Source of the DNA: Crotophaga sulcirostris | Taxonomy: Eukaryota > Chordata > Aves > Cuculiformes > Crotophagidae | Direction: 5' to 3' | Length of the DNA: 64,000 nt | Assembly: GCA_013397455.1 (NCBI GenBank) | Contig: VYZB01000124.1 | Coordinates: 1,589,199 to 1,653,198, forward strand | Shown: positions 1 through 11,900 of the stretch, piece after piece | Position numbering within the stretch: the first letter of the stretch is position 1 | Layout: each line of letters begins with the position of its first letter | Notes under the pieces: model-generated | What the model was told of the DNA's origin: nothing | Database searches by the model: none | The model's input: the letters and a program-made list of their open reading frames with translations, nothing else | Position numbers and translations under genes: made by a program

Positions 1-914
1 TGGAGATATTTAGTGCTGATGCGGCAATTTGTTGCAGAGCATTCAAGATGCAGTATTATCCGTGTCTGTGGTCCAAACACTGCCTACTAAAAGAATGAAA
101 AAATAGACAAAGCCAGCTTTTAGCTGCATGTTCCCTTCCAGCACGGGTTGACGTATATTCTACTTCCAGTGCCACGAGGTCCTTCAGGAGCCAGAGCGCT
201 TGACACCGCGTGGTGGATGGGATTTACTGCCCTCAAGTAGGAGAATCCATGTCTTCCTGACCACAGCCATAGTCTTGAAAAATGGAAATGAAGAAAAAAG
301 CAACTTGATTATTTTAATTAAAGCTCCTAGGATCTGCTAACTATGTAAGACTTGTTCATAGAGCAGCATTAATAGTTCATCACTTGGACCCTGATGGTCT
401 GGGAAGTCCAGCTGACTTCTTCTTTTGCCTTTCAGACAGACATTTTTGCTCAGACTTTGTGGTCAGTGCAATACTTTAGAAAACCTTGGGTTGTGGCAAG
501 ATGAGCTGTAGAATATTAAATGTCAGGAGTGATAAACAATCTAATATCAGGAGCAACAATAACTTGAGAGGTTTCAAAAACTCAGAGCTGGGGGAGGTTG
601 TGTCCTTTCACTGCATCTCTGCAACTCTTACTTTTTGCAGAGCCTGAGAGAAGCAGTCAAAGCAAAGCTTCTCCTGTGACATTTGTGTCTTGCTTGTGAT
701 TCATCAAATTTCTATCCAACTTCCAAACCAGTGAGGTCTGGATAATGTCATATAATTTATAGATAATCATCCAAACATTTTTATTCTCAAGTGAACGTAT
801 TTAGTCCTGCAAATATGCCTCTCTGACTTTCCATAACTGGTTGATTACGTGGGAGGGGGAGCCATTGTCTCGCAGTCAAAGCCAGGGGATTTTAGCAAAG
901 ATCCAGTTACTCTT
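1..914. other. Unique non-coding sequence, nothing recognised
   Basis: No repeat family, RNA gene or convincing coding frame is visible. A polypyrimidine tract followed by AG near 438 is not followed by a usable open exon with a donor. Treated as ordinary intergenic or intronic DNA. Confidence 0.6.
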
Positions 915-1000
915 GTGTTGACTCTGCCGCTGACTCTGTGGGTGACCTTGGCCATGTCCCTTATCCTCTGAATGCTTTGCTTCCTTCTGCAAATGGGTTG
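915..1000 (+). repeat. Ancient MIR/CORE-SINE-like relic
   Basis: The segment reads like the MIR core. A block resembling GGCTCTGCCACT is followed by gtgaccttggccatgtccc, then ttatcctct, a degenerate tgtgcctcagtttcct block and tgcaaatggg. Known MIR copies carry GTGACCTTGGGCAAGT, TTAACCTCT and TGTAAAATGGG in this order and spacing. Divergence is high, as expected for a pre-amniote-radiation SINE. The identification rests on remembered consensus blocks, not on an alignment score. Confidence 0.6.
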
Positions 1001-3440
1001 AACAGTTTTGAATACATGCAGAAAAGTGTGTCTGGGACTTAGGGAAGCATTTGGAGATTTCCCTCATAACGGGTGCTGTTGGGTGTTGGCAATGGAAGTG
1101 AACAGCGCTCGTCGGCAGCGGGATTTGTTAAGCAGCATAATTGTGGCACTTGTCTTGGGAATTCTGTCTATTTTCTTTCATGCCATTTTCAACCACTTTC
1201 ACATTTTGTCTTCTAGATTTTTAGTTTTCTACCTAGCGACCGCTGTACAAAGTGACTCAAAGTTGTTCTTTGTACCTATCTTGTCTGGGATTGGCTGTGT
1301 TTGTGTGTCAGTACTGCCTCTGGGTTTGCCTTGTGCCGAGGTGAAGCATATGCGCCCTTGTTTCAACAGAAAACATTTTTAGTAAGTCCACTAACAGATA
1401 AATCTACTGAAAGAGGCTGTCAGCCGTAGAATCCAGTATTTATATAGAAAGTGTGGTGGAAAACTGTATATTAAAAGAGGAAAGGAGCTGGAGCAAAAGT
1501 CCTAAATCAAACTGCTGGCAATAGACTGTCTTGGTGTGTATTTCTTGCTAGGCTGTGATTCCTTTTCCTTGGAAATTATCCAGAACTCCCTGGCTCGGTG
1601 ATCTGGGATGCTTTTCAATGTGGTGGATATATGGAGCAGCGGGCAAACTTCAAACGGTTCAGAGATTTTTGGGGGTATGGAGAGACATCCAAAATACCGG
1701 TTCCTTTTCTCCACTGATTTGCATAAATCCTCCTTCACTGCTTCCAAGCCTTCCTGTACTTCCTGGGCAAGACACAGGCGTCGGATCCCTCCCTCCCATT
1801 CACACGCCAGCCTGGATTGTGTGTGGGATCCCTCAGCCCCACACAGAGGCCTCTGGTCCCACAGCAGAACGCTCTTCACCGCAGCTTCGCTCTCCCCTTC
1901 GGTAACGAGTGGGCAAAGATGTGGCCGTGTGCAAAGAGCCTGGGCTGTTTCATTGGCAGTAGAAGCTTGGGAAGGATAATCTCCTGCAAAAACACCCCCC
2001 TCAGGCACCTCAGTTTGAAGTTTTGGATGAAGATGCCTTAATTGGGTCTGGTCTAAGCACAAAGTTCTCCTGTTACTTGAGTGTCGGTGCCTGTAGTTTA
2101 TCAGTAACCACTGCAAACTCTTTTTTCTGCAGGGCCTTTCTAAGCTGAGGGATTAAAGATATTTTCTTCAATTCCTCGCCTTAGCGTGGTTTAGAAATAA
2201 TCCCTGTCTAACCCATTCCCCCCGTGGCTCACTCAGGGCAGGGCTCTGTCCCCAAGTGCCAGTGCCCACGGGGTGGCCGGCTCTGCTGCCCCGCAGCCCC
2301 AGCAGGCTTTGCCCATAGAAGGTGCGGAGATGCCTGGTGCAGCGCTCCCTCCTCCCGCCCAGCCACCACTGCTGGGCTCTGGGAAGGTAGCCAAATGCCA
2401 CTGAGGACACTGGAGCAATAAATCATCCTCCTTCCAACATCTGCAGGCCCCAAAGGCTAGCCCCTTGCCGATGATGATCTCGCCTCCCACCCCCTGCTTT
2501 TTATCCTGTCCCTCTCTGACAAAACACCTATTGTCACAGCCTGAGTGAAGAAGAGTCCTTTTTCCTTCACAAAGGCCCTCTGAAGCCAAGTTGTGAGCTG
2601 CCAGCGAAGATGCCTATGTCTCGGCAGGGAGTCTATATCTCACTCTTTTTCTCTGTAGTTCATACTTTTTCTCTCTCACGGGGGTCACCCAAAGCCTTTC
2701 ACTCCGGCTTCATATTCACATAAAGACATCAAGAAAAAGAAAAACCACACCAGAAAGAATTATTAGGCATGGCTGTCAAATGCTTTATGGGAGGGGGGTG
2801 TAGGGGGAAAGAACAGTAACTCTTTATGTGCTGGCATTGTTATAAGAGCTCATGTACCACTGCTTGAGCGCAGGGTGAGGGAAGACATTGCGTGCTGTAA
2901 GAATTAGAGACATGATAAACTCTAATGTCTTGTAGTTCAGAAAAAGGGCATTTTATGTTCATTTATAGTTTTTTCGACAGGTTTTTCTAGGCTATAAGTT
3001 GCTCTTTCCTGATCACGTTTCCTGGAAGAACTTTAATTTGAAGAAGTCATTATGGATTGCTATCTGTGTGCTGCTCCTTAACTGCAGGGTGGTTTTTAGG
3101 ATCAAATAGATCCGCTTTTCCAAGCAAAAGGAGTTTAAAAATCCAGACACTATCCCCAGCAACCACTGCCTAAAGTATTAATTAATATTTTCTCATTGAA
3201 TAGGCAAAGCTGCATTAGTGCAAAGGAGTTGAAGAGATGGAAGAGCAGAACCTCCTTGCTCTTCCCAACAGAGACATGAGCCCAGTGGTTGCACTTTGGG
3301 TTTGTTTGGGATGCAACTACTGCACAACCGTGCGGGTTCGGGACTAGGAGACTGCCCGTTTGTGGCAGGTCAGTGCTGAAAAGCATTCCTGGATCTACTC
3401 CCCATCTCTCTCCATCGTGCTCACAGGGAACTACTTGGTA
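1001..3440. other. Unique non-coding sequence
   Basis: It holds the longest minus-strand open frame of the window (1502-2116, 204 codons), which resembles no protein I know and is of a length expected by chance in 64 kb. A moderately GC-rich stretch lies at 2215-2400. A G-rich run at 2789-2811 has only three G-tracts, too few for a standard quadruplex. No repeats were recognised. Confidence 0.5.
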
Positions 3441-3510
3441 GAGCTGTGAACTGAAGGCTTCAAAAACAAATCGCCTGCCCGAGGTTCATCCAGATGCCAC
3501 GTAGCCCTGT
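3441..3510 (-). repeat. Possible ancient MIR-like relic, reverse orientation
   Basis: Reading the plus strand, gaactgaaggc, then tgcccgaggttca, then ccagatgccacgtagcc follow the order of the reverse complement of MIR (AACTGAGGCA, TTGCCCAAGGTCACACAG, AGTAAGTGGCA). Several substitutions separate it from the consensus, so it could be a chance resemblance. Confidence 0.35.
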
Positions 3511-4076
3511 ATGTTTTTAACCCTTTGAAGCTGTGCTCCTTTTCTTTGCTTCCTGAGAAGAGGGCAAGCTGTGCTGGGCACTGCTTTAGAAGACTCTGCT
3601 GCCTTGGAGAGGAAGATAAATTAAAAACTTGATTTAATCCTTTGGAAGGCTGAGACTGTAAACTTAACAGTCAAGTAACCTATTAAAATTTACAGTGCAA
3701 GGCATCAAAACAGCAGAAAAGTGCACATGTATAAAGTTTAAAGCATCCTTATAAAAAGCCGGAAACCTAACACTGCATTCCTACAAATTATTCCCTTAGC
3801 AAACATTTTTATTTCCAATTAGTAAAAGAAAAATTGCTAATTTGCTGCAGTTGGACAGGCCTGACGTCTCAATCTGCAAAGTGTCAGTGCTGTGAAAGGA
3901 AATGTTTCACACTGTGCTGGAGAGAGAGAGCAGCTCTAAAGAGGGTCAGGGCATTGGGCCCAGAAACCAGATTGACTGGCCATAGTGCTAAATTACTCAC
4001 ACAAGACACACATTGTCTGCCGTGCCAGCTACAGAGTGCTCACTTTCTCATTCTTTCCCTTTTTTAGTTGGTGCTT

Positions 4077-4120
4077 GGGGGGGGGGAGGTGAGGGGACAG
4101 TGGGGTACGGCAGGAGGGGG
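4077..4120 (+). other. G-rich tract with G-quadruplex potential
   Basis: A run of ten G (4077-4086) is followed by GGGG (4093-4096), GGGG (4102-4105) and GGGGG (4116-4120). The ten-G run can supply two tracts, so a four-tract quadruplex with short loops is possible on the plus strand. The sequence stays purine-rich to about 4143. There is no adjacent gene to give it a role. Confidence 0.6.
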
Positions 4121-5063
4121 CACGGAGGAGAAAGGGAGGAGGGCTGCGTGAAGCACAGCGAGGTCTGTGGTCTCATCCTCTGCTTCTGGGTGGAGACAGA
4201 AACCCCCAGATAGCTGTGGTGAGGTGAAATATTGCTCTGACCCGTCTATCGCCGTTTGGGAAATGGTTGGCAAAAGCAGGCACCCCTTTGTCGCTGCTCA
4301 GATGTGAGATGGACACAGGTAGTGTTGTGCTGGAGCACAACCCCTCCACATCCTGAACAGAACAGAACAGTGCCCAGCGACAGTCGTGGTTGTTTTTGAA
4401 GATGGTAGTGGTGTTCCTGTGCGAGAGGAACAGGCTCGTATGATGCGTCTCACCACGTGAAAAGCGTAATCCTTGAGAGCTGTTGGAGGATGCCAACAAC
4501 ATGACAAAGGGGGAGAAAGAGGAGTGGGGAAGGAGCAGTGCAAGCCCGCACGGATGTGGAAGGAAAACACAAAAATTGGTGTTTTCCAGCACTGTTGCAG
4601 TTCTCTGTTGAAAATACGTACGTTGTATTTATTTCAGGGTCTTATCGAGAGACCTTGAATCCAAATGCTATTTTGAGTGTATTGGGCTATCTTAACCACA
4701 GTATAATTCTGGATTTTGTGAAACTCTCTAGTGATCTGCATCATCCCCACTGCCTCACAAGTGGTCGCTGAACCTCCTCTGAGGGATTCAAGACAGCACC
4801 AGCTTTGACTTTCATGGCTTCACCTTGACCTTTTCCCGTTTCTGTTGAGCAGAGCTGAGATCAACAGGTTGTCACGGCTCATTTTTATGTCATACATGCT
4901 GGTGTTTGAATTTAAATTATTATTATAGTTGGCTTATTGGTCACGTAACAAAAATAACGAGACAAGGATTGAGTCCACAGAAAGTTACTTTCTAAATGAC
5001 AAACTTTTTATCTGCCTGTGAAAAAAATTCCTATACTATTGGTTCTTATTTCCCCTTTGCTGC

Positions 5064-5074
5064 TCCCCCCCCCC
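5064..5074 (+). repeat. Poly(C) tract, 11 bases
   Basis: An uninterrupted run of eleven C. It is the type of site where assembly length errors and length polymorphism are common. Confidence 0.9.
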
Positions 5075-5905
5075 GCTTACTCCAGTTCTGTGGATTGTGG
5101 GCACTATTTAGCTAAAGATGGAACTGGGATATTGGAGGTGTGGAGTGCATGGAAGCTTTAGTCATTTATTTGATGCATCACGATGGACAGTGCGTTGCAG
5201 CACCGAGATGTACAGTGGGGACAAACTTTGCACATTATTAATAAAGCTACTTGACAATAACATTTTGTTCTGCTACGGTGCGGGTACCTCTTGCAGAGCT
5301 GCTTCAGAGCATAACAGAGACCCCTTCATTTCCTTTTCCTTTCTATGAGGCATCAGCATGAGGCAAGCACCAATTTATTTGTACTAAGAATCTTACATGT
5401 AGGCACAGAATTCCAGTTAATTTGGAGGAACAGACTAATTGACAGAAGCAGCTCTTAGGCTTGCCTGGAAGGAAACTGCCGCACCTTGACATAACAACCT
5501 CGCCAGCCCTGCTCCCAGCTAGACAGGTCCTGGGTTTCTTTCTGCTGATAATTCCTCTAGGACCTTTGTTTTCTGATAAAACTGGATTCCACTGGAGAAA
5601 CCTAAACACATTAGGGGCTCCATTACACCCTTGCATACTTCTTAAACCCTTCCCCGTGCTTCCTGTGCGTTAAACAGAGCAGATGCCTGCCCGGTCCCTC
5701 TGTGGCCCAGCCCGGCCCAGCCCCGCAGCGATTGCTGATAGCCCTGTGCAGCTGCCAGGATAAGACAGGAACATTTTCAATGTGTCCCTATGAAAAAAAA
5801 GGACTTTGCCTTAACTCTGATGTACAAACGTGATGGTTTCTTGCTGTCGGGAATGAAGATGTGGTTCTTAGGAGTCACTTTGTAGCTTCTTCATTCATGT
5901 GAATT

Positions 5906-6344
5906 ATAGAATCACAGAATGGTTTGGGTTGGAAGGGACCTCAAAGCCCATTCAGTTCCAACCCCCTGCCATGGGCAGGGACCCCTCCCACTGGATCAGG
6001 GGGCTCCAAGCCCCATCCAACCTGGCCTTGAACACCTCCAGGGATGGGGCAGCCACCACTGCTCTGGGCAACCTGGGCCAGGGCCTCCCCACCCTCACAG
6101 GAAAACATTTTTTCCTAAAATCTCATCTCAATCTCCCCTCTTTCAGCTTAAAATCATTCCCCCTCGTCCTATCTCCCTGGTCAAGAGCCCCTCGCCAGCT
6201 TTCCTGTGGCCCCTTTCAGTACTGGGAGGCTGCTCTAAGGTCTCCCCACAGCCTTCTCTTCTCCAGGCTGGACAACACCAACTCTCTCAGCCTGTCCTCA
6301 TATGGGAGGTGCTCGGATCATCCTCGTGGCCTCCTCTGGACTCA
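5906..6344 (-). repeat. CR1 LINE 3' fragment, minus orientation
   Basis: The plus strand opens with the reversed CR1 tail (atagaatcacagaatggt, then ttgggttggaagggacc) and runs through the whole recognisable 3' untranslated region to the block tgctcggatcatcctcgtgg near 6310-6330. At about 440 bp it is the longest CR1 copy in the window. It does not reach the reverse-transcriptase frame, so it is a 5'-truncated dead copy. The two open frames over it are reversed untranslated sequence. Confidence 0.97.
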
Positions 6345-8699
6345 GCGGGCAATTATTTATGGTCCAATATGAAAACAGTGCTACTCAGTTCATCTCAAGA
6401 ACGGGAGAAAGAGAAAACAGTTTATTTTGGGTTCCAGGTTTGAACGTTACCGAATGGAAGGCCAAATAACTGCTTCCGTTTTGAGAAGGCCTTTCACGAT
6501 GCTCACTGCCAGAACAGGGAGCTCCGGTGCTTTTTGTGTGAAACCAAGCCCATCAGTGAATCCAAGAATTAGTTTTCTTTGAAGAGGCACATTCTAACAT
6601 CTAGGACAGGAAGGAAAGGGAAGGAGAGAGTGATTCAAACTTCTGGGAGGACTTAGGAAGTTTTTGTTGGGGCTGGGTGGAAAGATCTGTGAGCCACAGT
6701 CTGTACTCGAATGACTAAGGAGCTGCAGTTGCCTCTATTTCAGTTTTCATTTTCTTTGCCTTTTCCGGGGTGGAACTTTTCCCCATACAATTCGAGAAGT
6801 AATTTTAAGAAGAAACTTGCATGGGAAGCAGCATTAAATGCTCAAAAAGTTCTTTTTTTTTTAATCATTATCCTGCTATCCAAAGAATGTAGGGAGTGAA
6901 TGGTGGTGGACCCAGTTCCTCAGGCTGTTGGTTCGCTGCGACCTCGTGTGTGTGTTGCTTCGGCAGGGAAAGCGTTTGTGGACAATTGGTGCTGAAGGGA
7001 GTGGTACTCAAGGTTCAGACATTTTTCAGGGTGAAGGAATTTGATTATTTCTGAAGTCCAATGAAATAAAAGGCACAAAGTCCCCTTGAGTCACTCAGAC
7101 ATTTTTGTTTCTTTGTCAGGCAGTGAAAAGAGAAAGCTGGGAGCACGAGCCAAGAGCGGGTAGAGGGTGTGCTCGCTCGCCGGGTGTGCAGCCACGGCCA
7201 CGCACCCCGAGCCAGGGGCCGCGCACAGCGCAGAACCCGCCTGGACACCGTGTTCCTCCTGCCTCCCGTCCTGTGGGATGGGAAACAGGCCAAGGACTTT
7301 ACATATGCAAACACCTCCACCTCAGAGCTGCTGCTCCCATCACAACAGGCACATTCTGTCAATCAGGCCGCGTACCCGGAGCGATGCAGTAACCCTCACC
7401 ACAGAGGGCTCCTTGGGGTTTGTTTCCATGCAGCTGGGAGCCTCTGATGTGTGCTGAGGAGGGAAGTCGGGGCCTTCCATCAGGTGGGGTTTCCTGCTTT
7501 TTTTTTGTTGTCATTTTTTTCCTTCCAGGACTTCAGTGTCATCCTTCAAGCCAAAAAAAATCCATTCATGTTCCCTACACTTTGTTGCTATAATTACAGC
7601 TGTGCGTGGCTGCACAGAGATCCTTTGGAACACAGATGTCCCATTTTTTGGCCTCTGCAGCTGGGGCAGTGGCTGGCCATATCAACATTACAGGACATAT
7701 ATTTATCTTTTTGTGGAAACAGCCTTGATGTTCAGACACAGTGAAACACGTTGGCCTTGATCTGTAGTTTGAAGAAGAAATTGTCCTAATTCCCTGTTCC
7801 TTGCGGTATTTCTCATGCTCTTTTCTTTCTCTGAGAGCTTCACAGTTCAATAACCCAGCATTGGCTGCCTCTAATGTACAGCTGGTGGCTGTGGGGACCC
7901 ACGTGTCCAGCGCTGGAAAACATCTTCCAGCAGCAGGAATTTCCAAGGGAGTTTTCCAAAGCCTCATCTTTGGCAACCAGTGCAGGTGCTGCAGTCGTAG
8001 GAGTGGGGAATCCTTTCCTGAGCCACTCACACAGGTCAGCCAGGGCGGGTCTGACGCCGGGGGTTGCAGGGATTGTATCGCTTGTTCTTCTGAGTTGATG
8101 CCCTGGAATGATTCCCTGATGAACCTAAGCCATTAGAGTTGACTTTTCAAGTAGGGATCTGTCAGAGACCTGCCAAATTTGCTTTTTGAAAGGAGTAAAA
8201 GGAACTGTACTGGTGTTTGGAGAAATGACTTGATACTGGGTTGTCCAGCCACAGAAGGCATTTCTTTAAGTAAATTATCAGATAAAGGTCAACTTGTGTC
8301 ACCTTAACCATGACAAGGCTAACAAAAGTGTTGTTTGTGAAGCAGCTGCTGATTATCATTGGTGAGCAAATGTCTTTGAATTTTATAGCTCCTGTTATCA
8401 GAAACTAATAAAAACACAATGCTCGGGACGAGTCGAAGGTCATCTCATCTCTGCTGAGGTGGGTAGTGCTCAAAAAAACTCAGGATTGCACATGGGTTTT
8501 GTCTAATATCATCTGTGAATAAGTTTTAGACTGAGGGATGTAAATCAGGGATGGATTTTCTCCTTCCATTAGCACTTAAACAGAAGTTTTCCTTTTCTAT
8601 TTTTACATATTGCCTCCTAACCTCTGTGGTCCAGAAGATAACAGAAAACAGGTAGCGTATTTCAGCCTCGATCAGGTACCAGTTCAGTTAACCAAGCAA
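6345..8699. other. Unique non-coding sequence
   Basis: It holds one CpG-enriched patch (7145-7260). Polypyrimidine-AG sequence at 7500-7530 looks like a splice acceptor but no downstream donor frames a convincing exon. No repeats were recognised. Confidence 0.5.
7145..7260. other. Small CpG-enriched patch
   Basis: By hand I count about fourteen CpG in roughly 115 bp, against a CpG-poor background. It is too short for a standard CpG island and no promoter element or first exon is recognisable beside it. Confidence 0.5.
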
Positions 8700-8990
8700 C
8701 GGGGTAGTTGAGAGCCACTTTTGAAAAATCAGATTTAATAGAAAATCTATTGAAACAATCAAAATGCTCACCTTTCAGGGAAGCCATTGTGCCAAGTGCA
8801 ACGTAAAGAGACAGCAATAATTCACCATGCTATGCACCTCAAATAGATAATCAATTTAATTGAAAACATCAATAATCATAGTTTGACATTTATTACCCTG
8901 TGAATGTTTTATCTTTTAGGCTAGGGGAGAGCGAGGCAATGATGAATACCATTTGTGCCATGGAACACAATTATATGGTGCAAGGAAAAG
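8700..8990. promoter_or_regulatory. AT-rich candidate regulatory element
   Basis: Between 8835 and 8900 there is a cluster of TAAT/ATTA and ATCAAT cores (for example aatcaatttaattg and catcaataatcatag), the type of grouping seen in conserved homeodomain-bound enhancers. No repeat is recognisable and base composition is balanced on either side. Conservation itself was not tested, so the regulatory call is an inference. A strong donor-like CTTTCAGG/gtgagc word on the minus strand at 8767-8780 lies inside it. Confidence 0.25.
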
Positions 8991-11900
8991 GATCTTATAT
9001 TCTGCAAAAAAAACCAGTCAAATTGATAATTGAACCAGATTGGGGAAAATCTGTGAGAAATAAATGCATATAAGTTGAAATCTAGTGTTGTGGCTCACAT
9101 GATAATGTTGCAAGTGCTGCTCTATGTGTTCTTTTTAAGTGTCTTAGGACAGCAGTTCTGCAGGGCCAATTCTCCCTCTACAGAAGATCATCTGTCTTCA
9201 TACATGCATAAGTGAAAACCAAAAGTAAGGCTGGATAACTATGCTTCAGTAGAAGCTGATATTGTACCTCTCAAAGCAGTAAAATAGCCTTCAGCAAGAA
9301 ATGTATGAATGTCCGATTGAGGACGATCACGTTTCTCAGTGTGAAAGCCTCAGTATTGGTTTTAGAGCTGTTTGTCTGTTTGCACTGGGAGGAAGAGCAG
9401 CCAGGACCATCTGACTTGCCAGGGTTTGGTTCATTTCCAGCTCGGTCTGTCCAAGTGCCATGTGCAAATGGGGGAAACCACCCCAGCCTTTCACCTAATG
9501 AGTTTGTCCTTCCCTTCCTTAAGTCAAAACAGGACCCGGTGACCCAGCCGTACGGACTGACAAGTGCTGGGGAGTTCTGTTGCCTTTGCGGTGCTTGCTT
9601 TACACTTTCTCAGTCCCAGGAGGCTTGGGGTGTTGAGGAAGACAAGAACCAAGTTTATGAGAATGTTAAACTGTCGCTATGTTATTCCCACAAAGCAACA
9701 GTTTCCTTGATGGCACGTTGAGATTAGTTGGTGAGTACGATAGAATCTCTTAACTCTCCTCAAATCAGTGATTATTTACTTTGGGCTGGCAGTTAAAAAA
9801 ATGCTTTACTTCATCAAACCCTCTTCAGTGGCTTCACTCCATTTCATTTCCAGCATCTGGATACATTATGGACATTTCTTTGTCTATGATCTATCGGTGG
9901 TAGTTTTTAAGACATAAACAGAAATGCTATTTGGCAAGGTCGTGTACGGAGCCATCTTTTAACCTCAATGCTCCTTTTGGCACAAGATTAAAAAACTCCT
10001 GTAATCAATAGTCAGAGCTGGATGTCCCAATGTTTTCTTCAGAACTTCACTTGGTGTGTTTAATAACAGTAAGGGCTGTGTGTGCTTCTCAAAACTTGTA
10101 ATGAAACAGAATTCCTTTGTTTTTCTCCTGGTACTGTTCTGAAAGAAGCTCCAAACGTCAAATCATTTTAATTCTGACAGCAAACAACTGGAGTTGCTGA
10201 GGATAACCTATGGGATTTATTTAAAATCTCTTAGCCATTTTGGCTTGCTGCAGGACAGTCTTCTGCAGAGGTTTCAGAATGTTCTGGGCAAGCGCTCTGA
10301 CAGCCAGGACCATCGCTGGGAGCTTGTGGTCAAAGTGGGTGGAAGTGTTTTGTCAGGTGTCTGTTTGAAGTGGTTGACTGTGAGGTCCTTTTGCTGAGAA
10401 GGTGTCTAATCAAGAGAATGTGAGCAGGCAGATAATGGTCAGGTTCTCCAACCTCAAGAAATAAAGTGTTCACTGTATTTATAAGCTCATTTTTCTAGTT
10501 ATTCCTGGTTCTTTTAATGAGTGCTCTGGCTCAATTAGGGCTTGCCTCTCTCCTGGGGGATAAAAGCCTGGGAGGCTCCGTGCATCCTTCCACTTCTAAC
10601 CAGGAGGTTTCAGTCTTCTCTCCCAGGAATTACTTACAAAGCTTTTTAAGGGCTTTTGAGGGATTTACTCTGCAAGTTCCATCCTTTCTAGAAGCTTACG
10701 TGGGATAAATGCCAAATATCTACATAGATAAAAGGTCTGTCTCTCACTCTTGAATACTTTTTACTACCTTTGTTTTAGGAAGTGTTGAAATTGGACCAAA
10801 CCAACTCGTTGCCATGAAGGTGTTCTGTCTCAGTAACTGGTCTGTGTACCTGAGAAGGTGAAAACTGCATCCTTTCTTATAAGCTCATGATAGATATGAC
10901 ATGCTGTAATAGATTTATTTTGAGAAGTGATTCATGTTCGTTGTTTGTACAGATGCTCTAAAAGCTAAAGATTACCTTAGGTCTGATTTTTTTAAGCTTG
11001 CAGTTGTAATTCTCTCATTTTTCAACTCCTGAAGCTTAACTAGTTTACAAACCCAATGCAAAATGAAGCTGTTGATGTTCAGGACAGTATTGCCTCCAAA
11101 GCAGCCCTGGAGCTGTACCCAGCCCTATCATATCATCCCTTGAATGCTCCAAACACAAATTCCTACCTGTGGAAGACATCAGCAGCCCAAGAAAAAAACA
11201 GAAACTTATTTCCGTTTGGCCTCCCTGAATTCCTGTCTCAAGAAAATGCACTGCAATTGCCACCCACTCTCTGTCTGGCTGATTAAATAAAATATTGAAC
11301 TTTTCCAAGCACAATATTATCATTCCAAGCATAATATTATCCAGTTCTGTCTGAGATTGTTTCTACAGCTCTTAAAAGGGAACTCACCTGGCACCACCTA
11401 TCAATGCAGATAAAACAACACTGTGGGCTTTTAAATAAGGAACCGTTTGTGCTGATGTCTGAAGTTAGTCCACAGGATAATTCCCTGTTAACTTTTTGTT
11501 ATAGGAAGTATAGTTTGCTTGATATTACTTCCAAAACAAGGAAGACAAAGTGCCCTTCTCTGTTCCTCTGTTGTTCTCTTTCCTTGCACAGAACATTACT
11601 ACAGAGAATTCCTCTTCAAATTAACTTATCCCAGAATAAGTACTCATTCCAGATTTGAGCAGCAGCGCATCTTGAGGACAAGTGGCAAAAGGGTGGCAGG
11701 TAGAATAGCAGAACCTGTTCCTCCTGGTTAGCACAGATCATACCATGAAAGAAACATAGCATCTTCAGTTTATCAAGGACTAATTTTGCTAAATTAAATT
11801 AGAGTTAAGTGATGTGAACTTCCTTTGGGCTCCCATGGTGGGCATGCTGGTCACCATCTTATTTTCTTTCAGAAAAGATCATCCCTGCAAAGGAGCCCTG

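Larger units (their letters stand above)
3511..5905. other. Unique non-coding sequence
   Basis: Apart from the G-rich motif at 4077 and the C-tract at 5064 I see no repeat or gene. The frames here are short and overlap on both strands, and none looks protein-like. Confidence 0.5.

Noticed and set aside
1502..2116. Longest open frame in the window (204 codons, minus strand)
   Set aside because: A frame of this length is expected roughly by chance in 64 kb read in six frames, overlapping plus-strand frames are also open, and the product resembles no known protein or domain.
5899..6443. Recurrent Pro/His-rich protein-like frames (also at 36009, 40758, 46892, 51273, 62603) with a shared peptide family
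   Set aside because: All lie on CR1 copies and read the 3' untranslated region in reverse or out of frame. The similarity comes from the repeat, not from a gene family.
6945..6975. U6-like gcttcggcag
   Set aside because: Only ten bases match the start of U6 snRNA and the rest of the molecule is absent.
8772..8829. 58-nt minus-strand segment with a strong donor and an internal ATG reading MASLK
   Set aside because: The acceptor has a poor pyrimidine tract and no promoter is recognisable. It lies in an AT-rich candidate regulatory segment, which explains it as well.
10779..10857. Acceptor-like and donor-like words framing 79 nt on the plus strand
   Set aside because: The frame is open in only one phase, the inner donor is weak and the peptide is unremarkable. 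One of many pseudo-exons expected in 64 kb.
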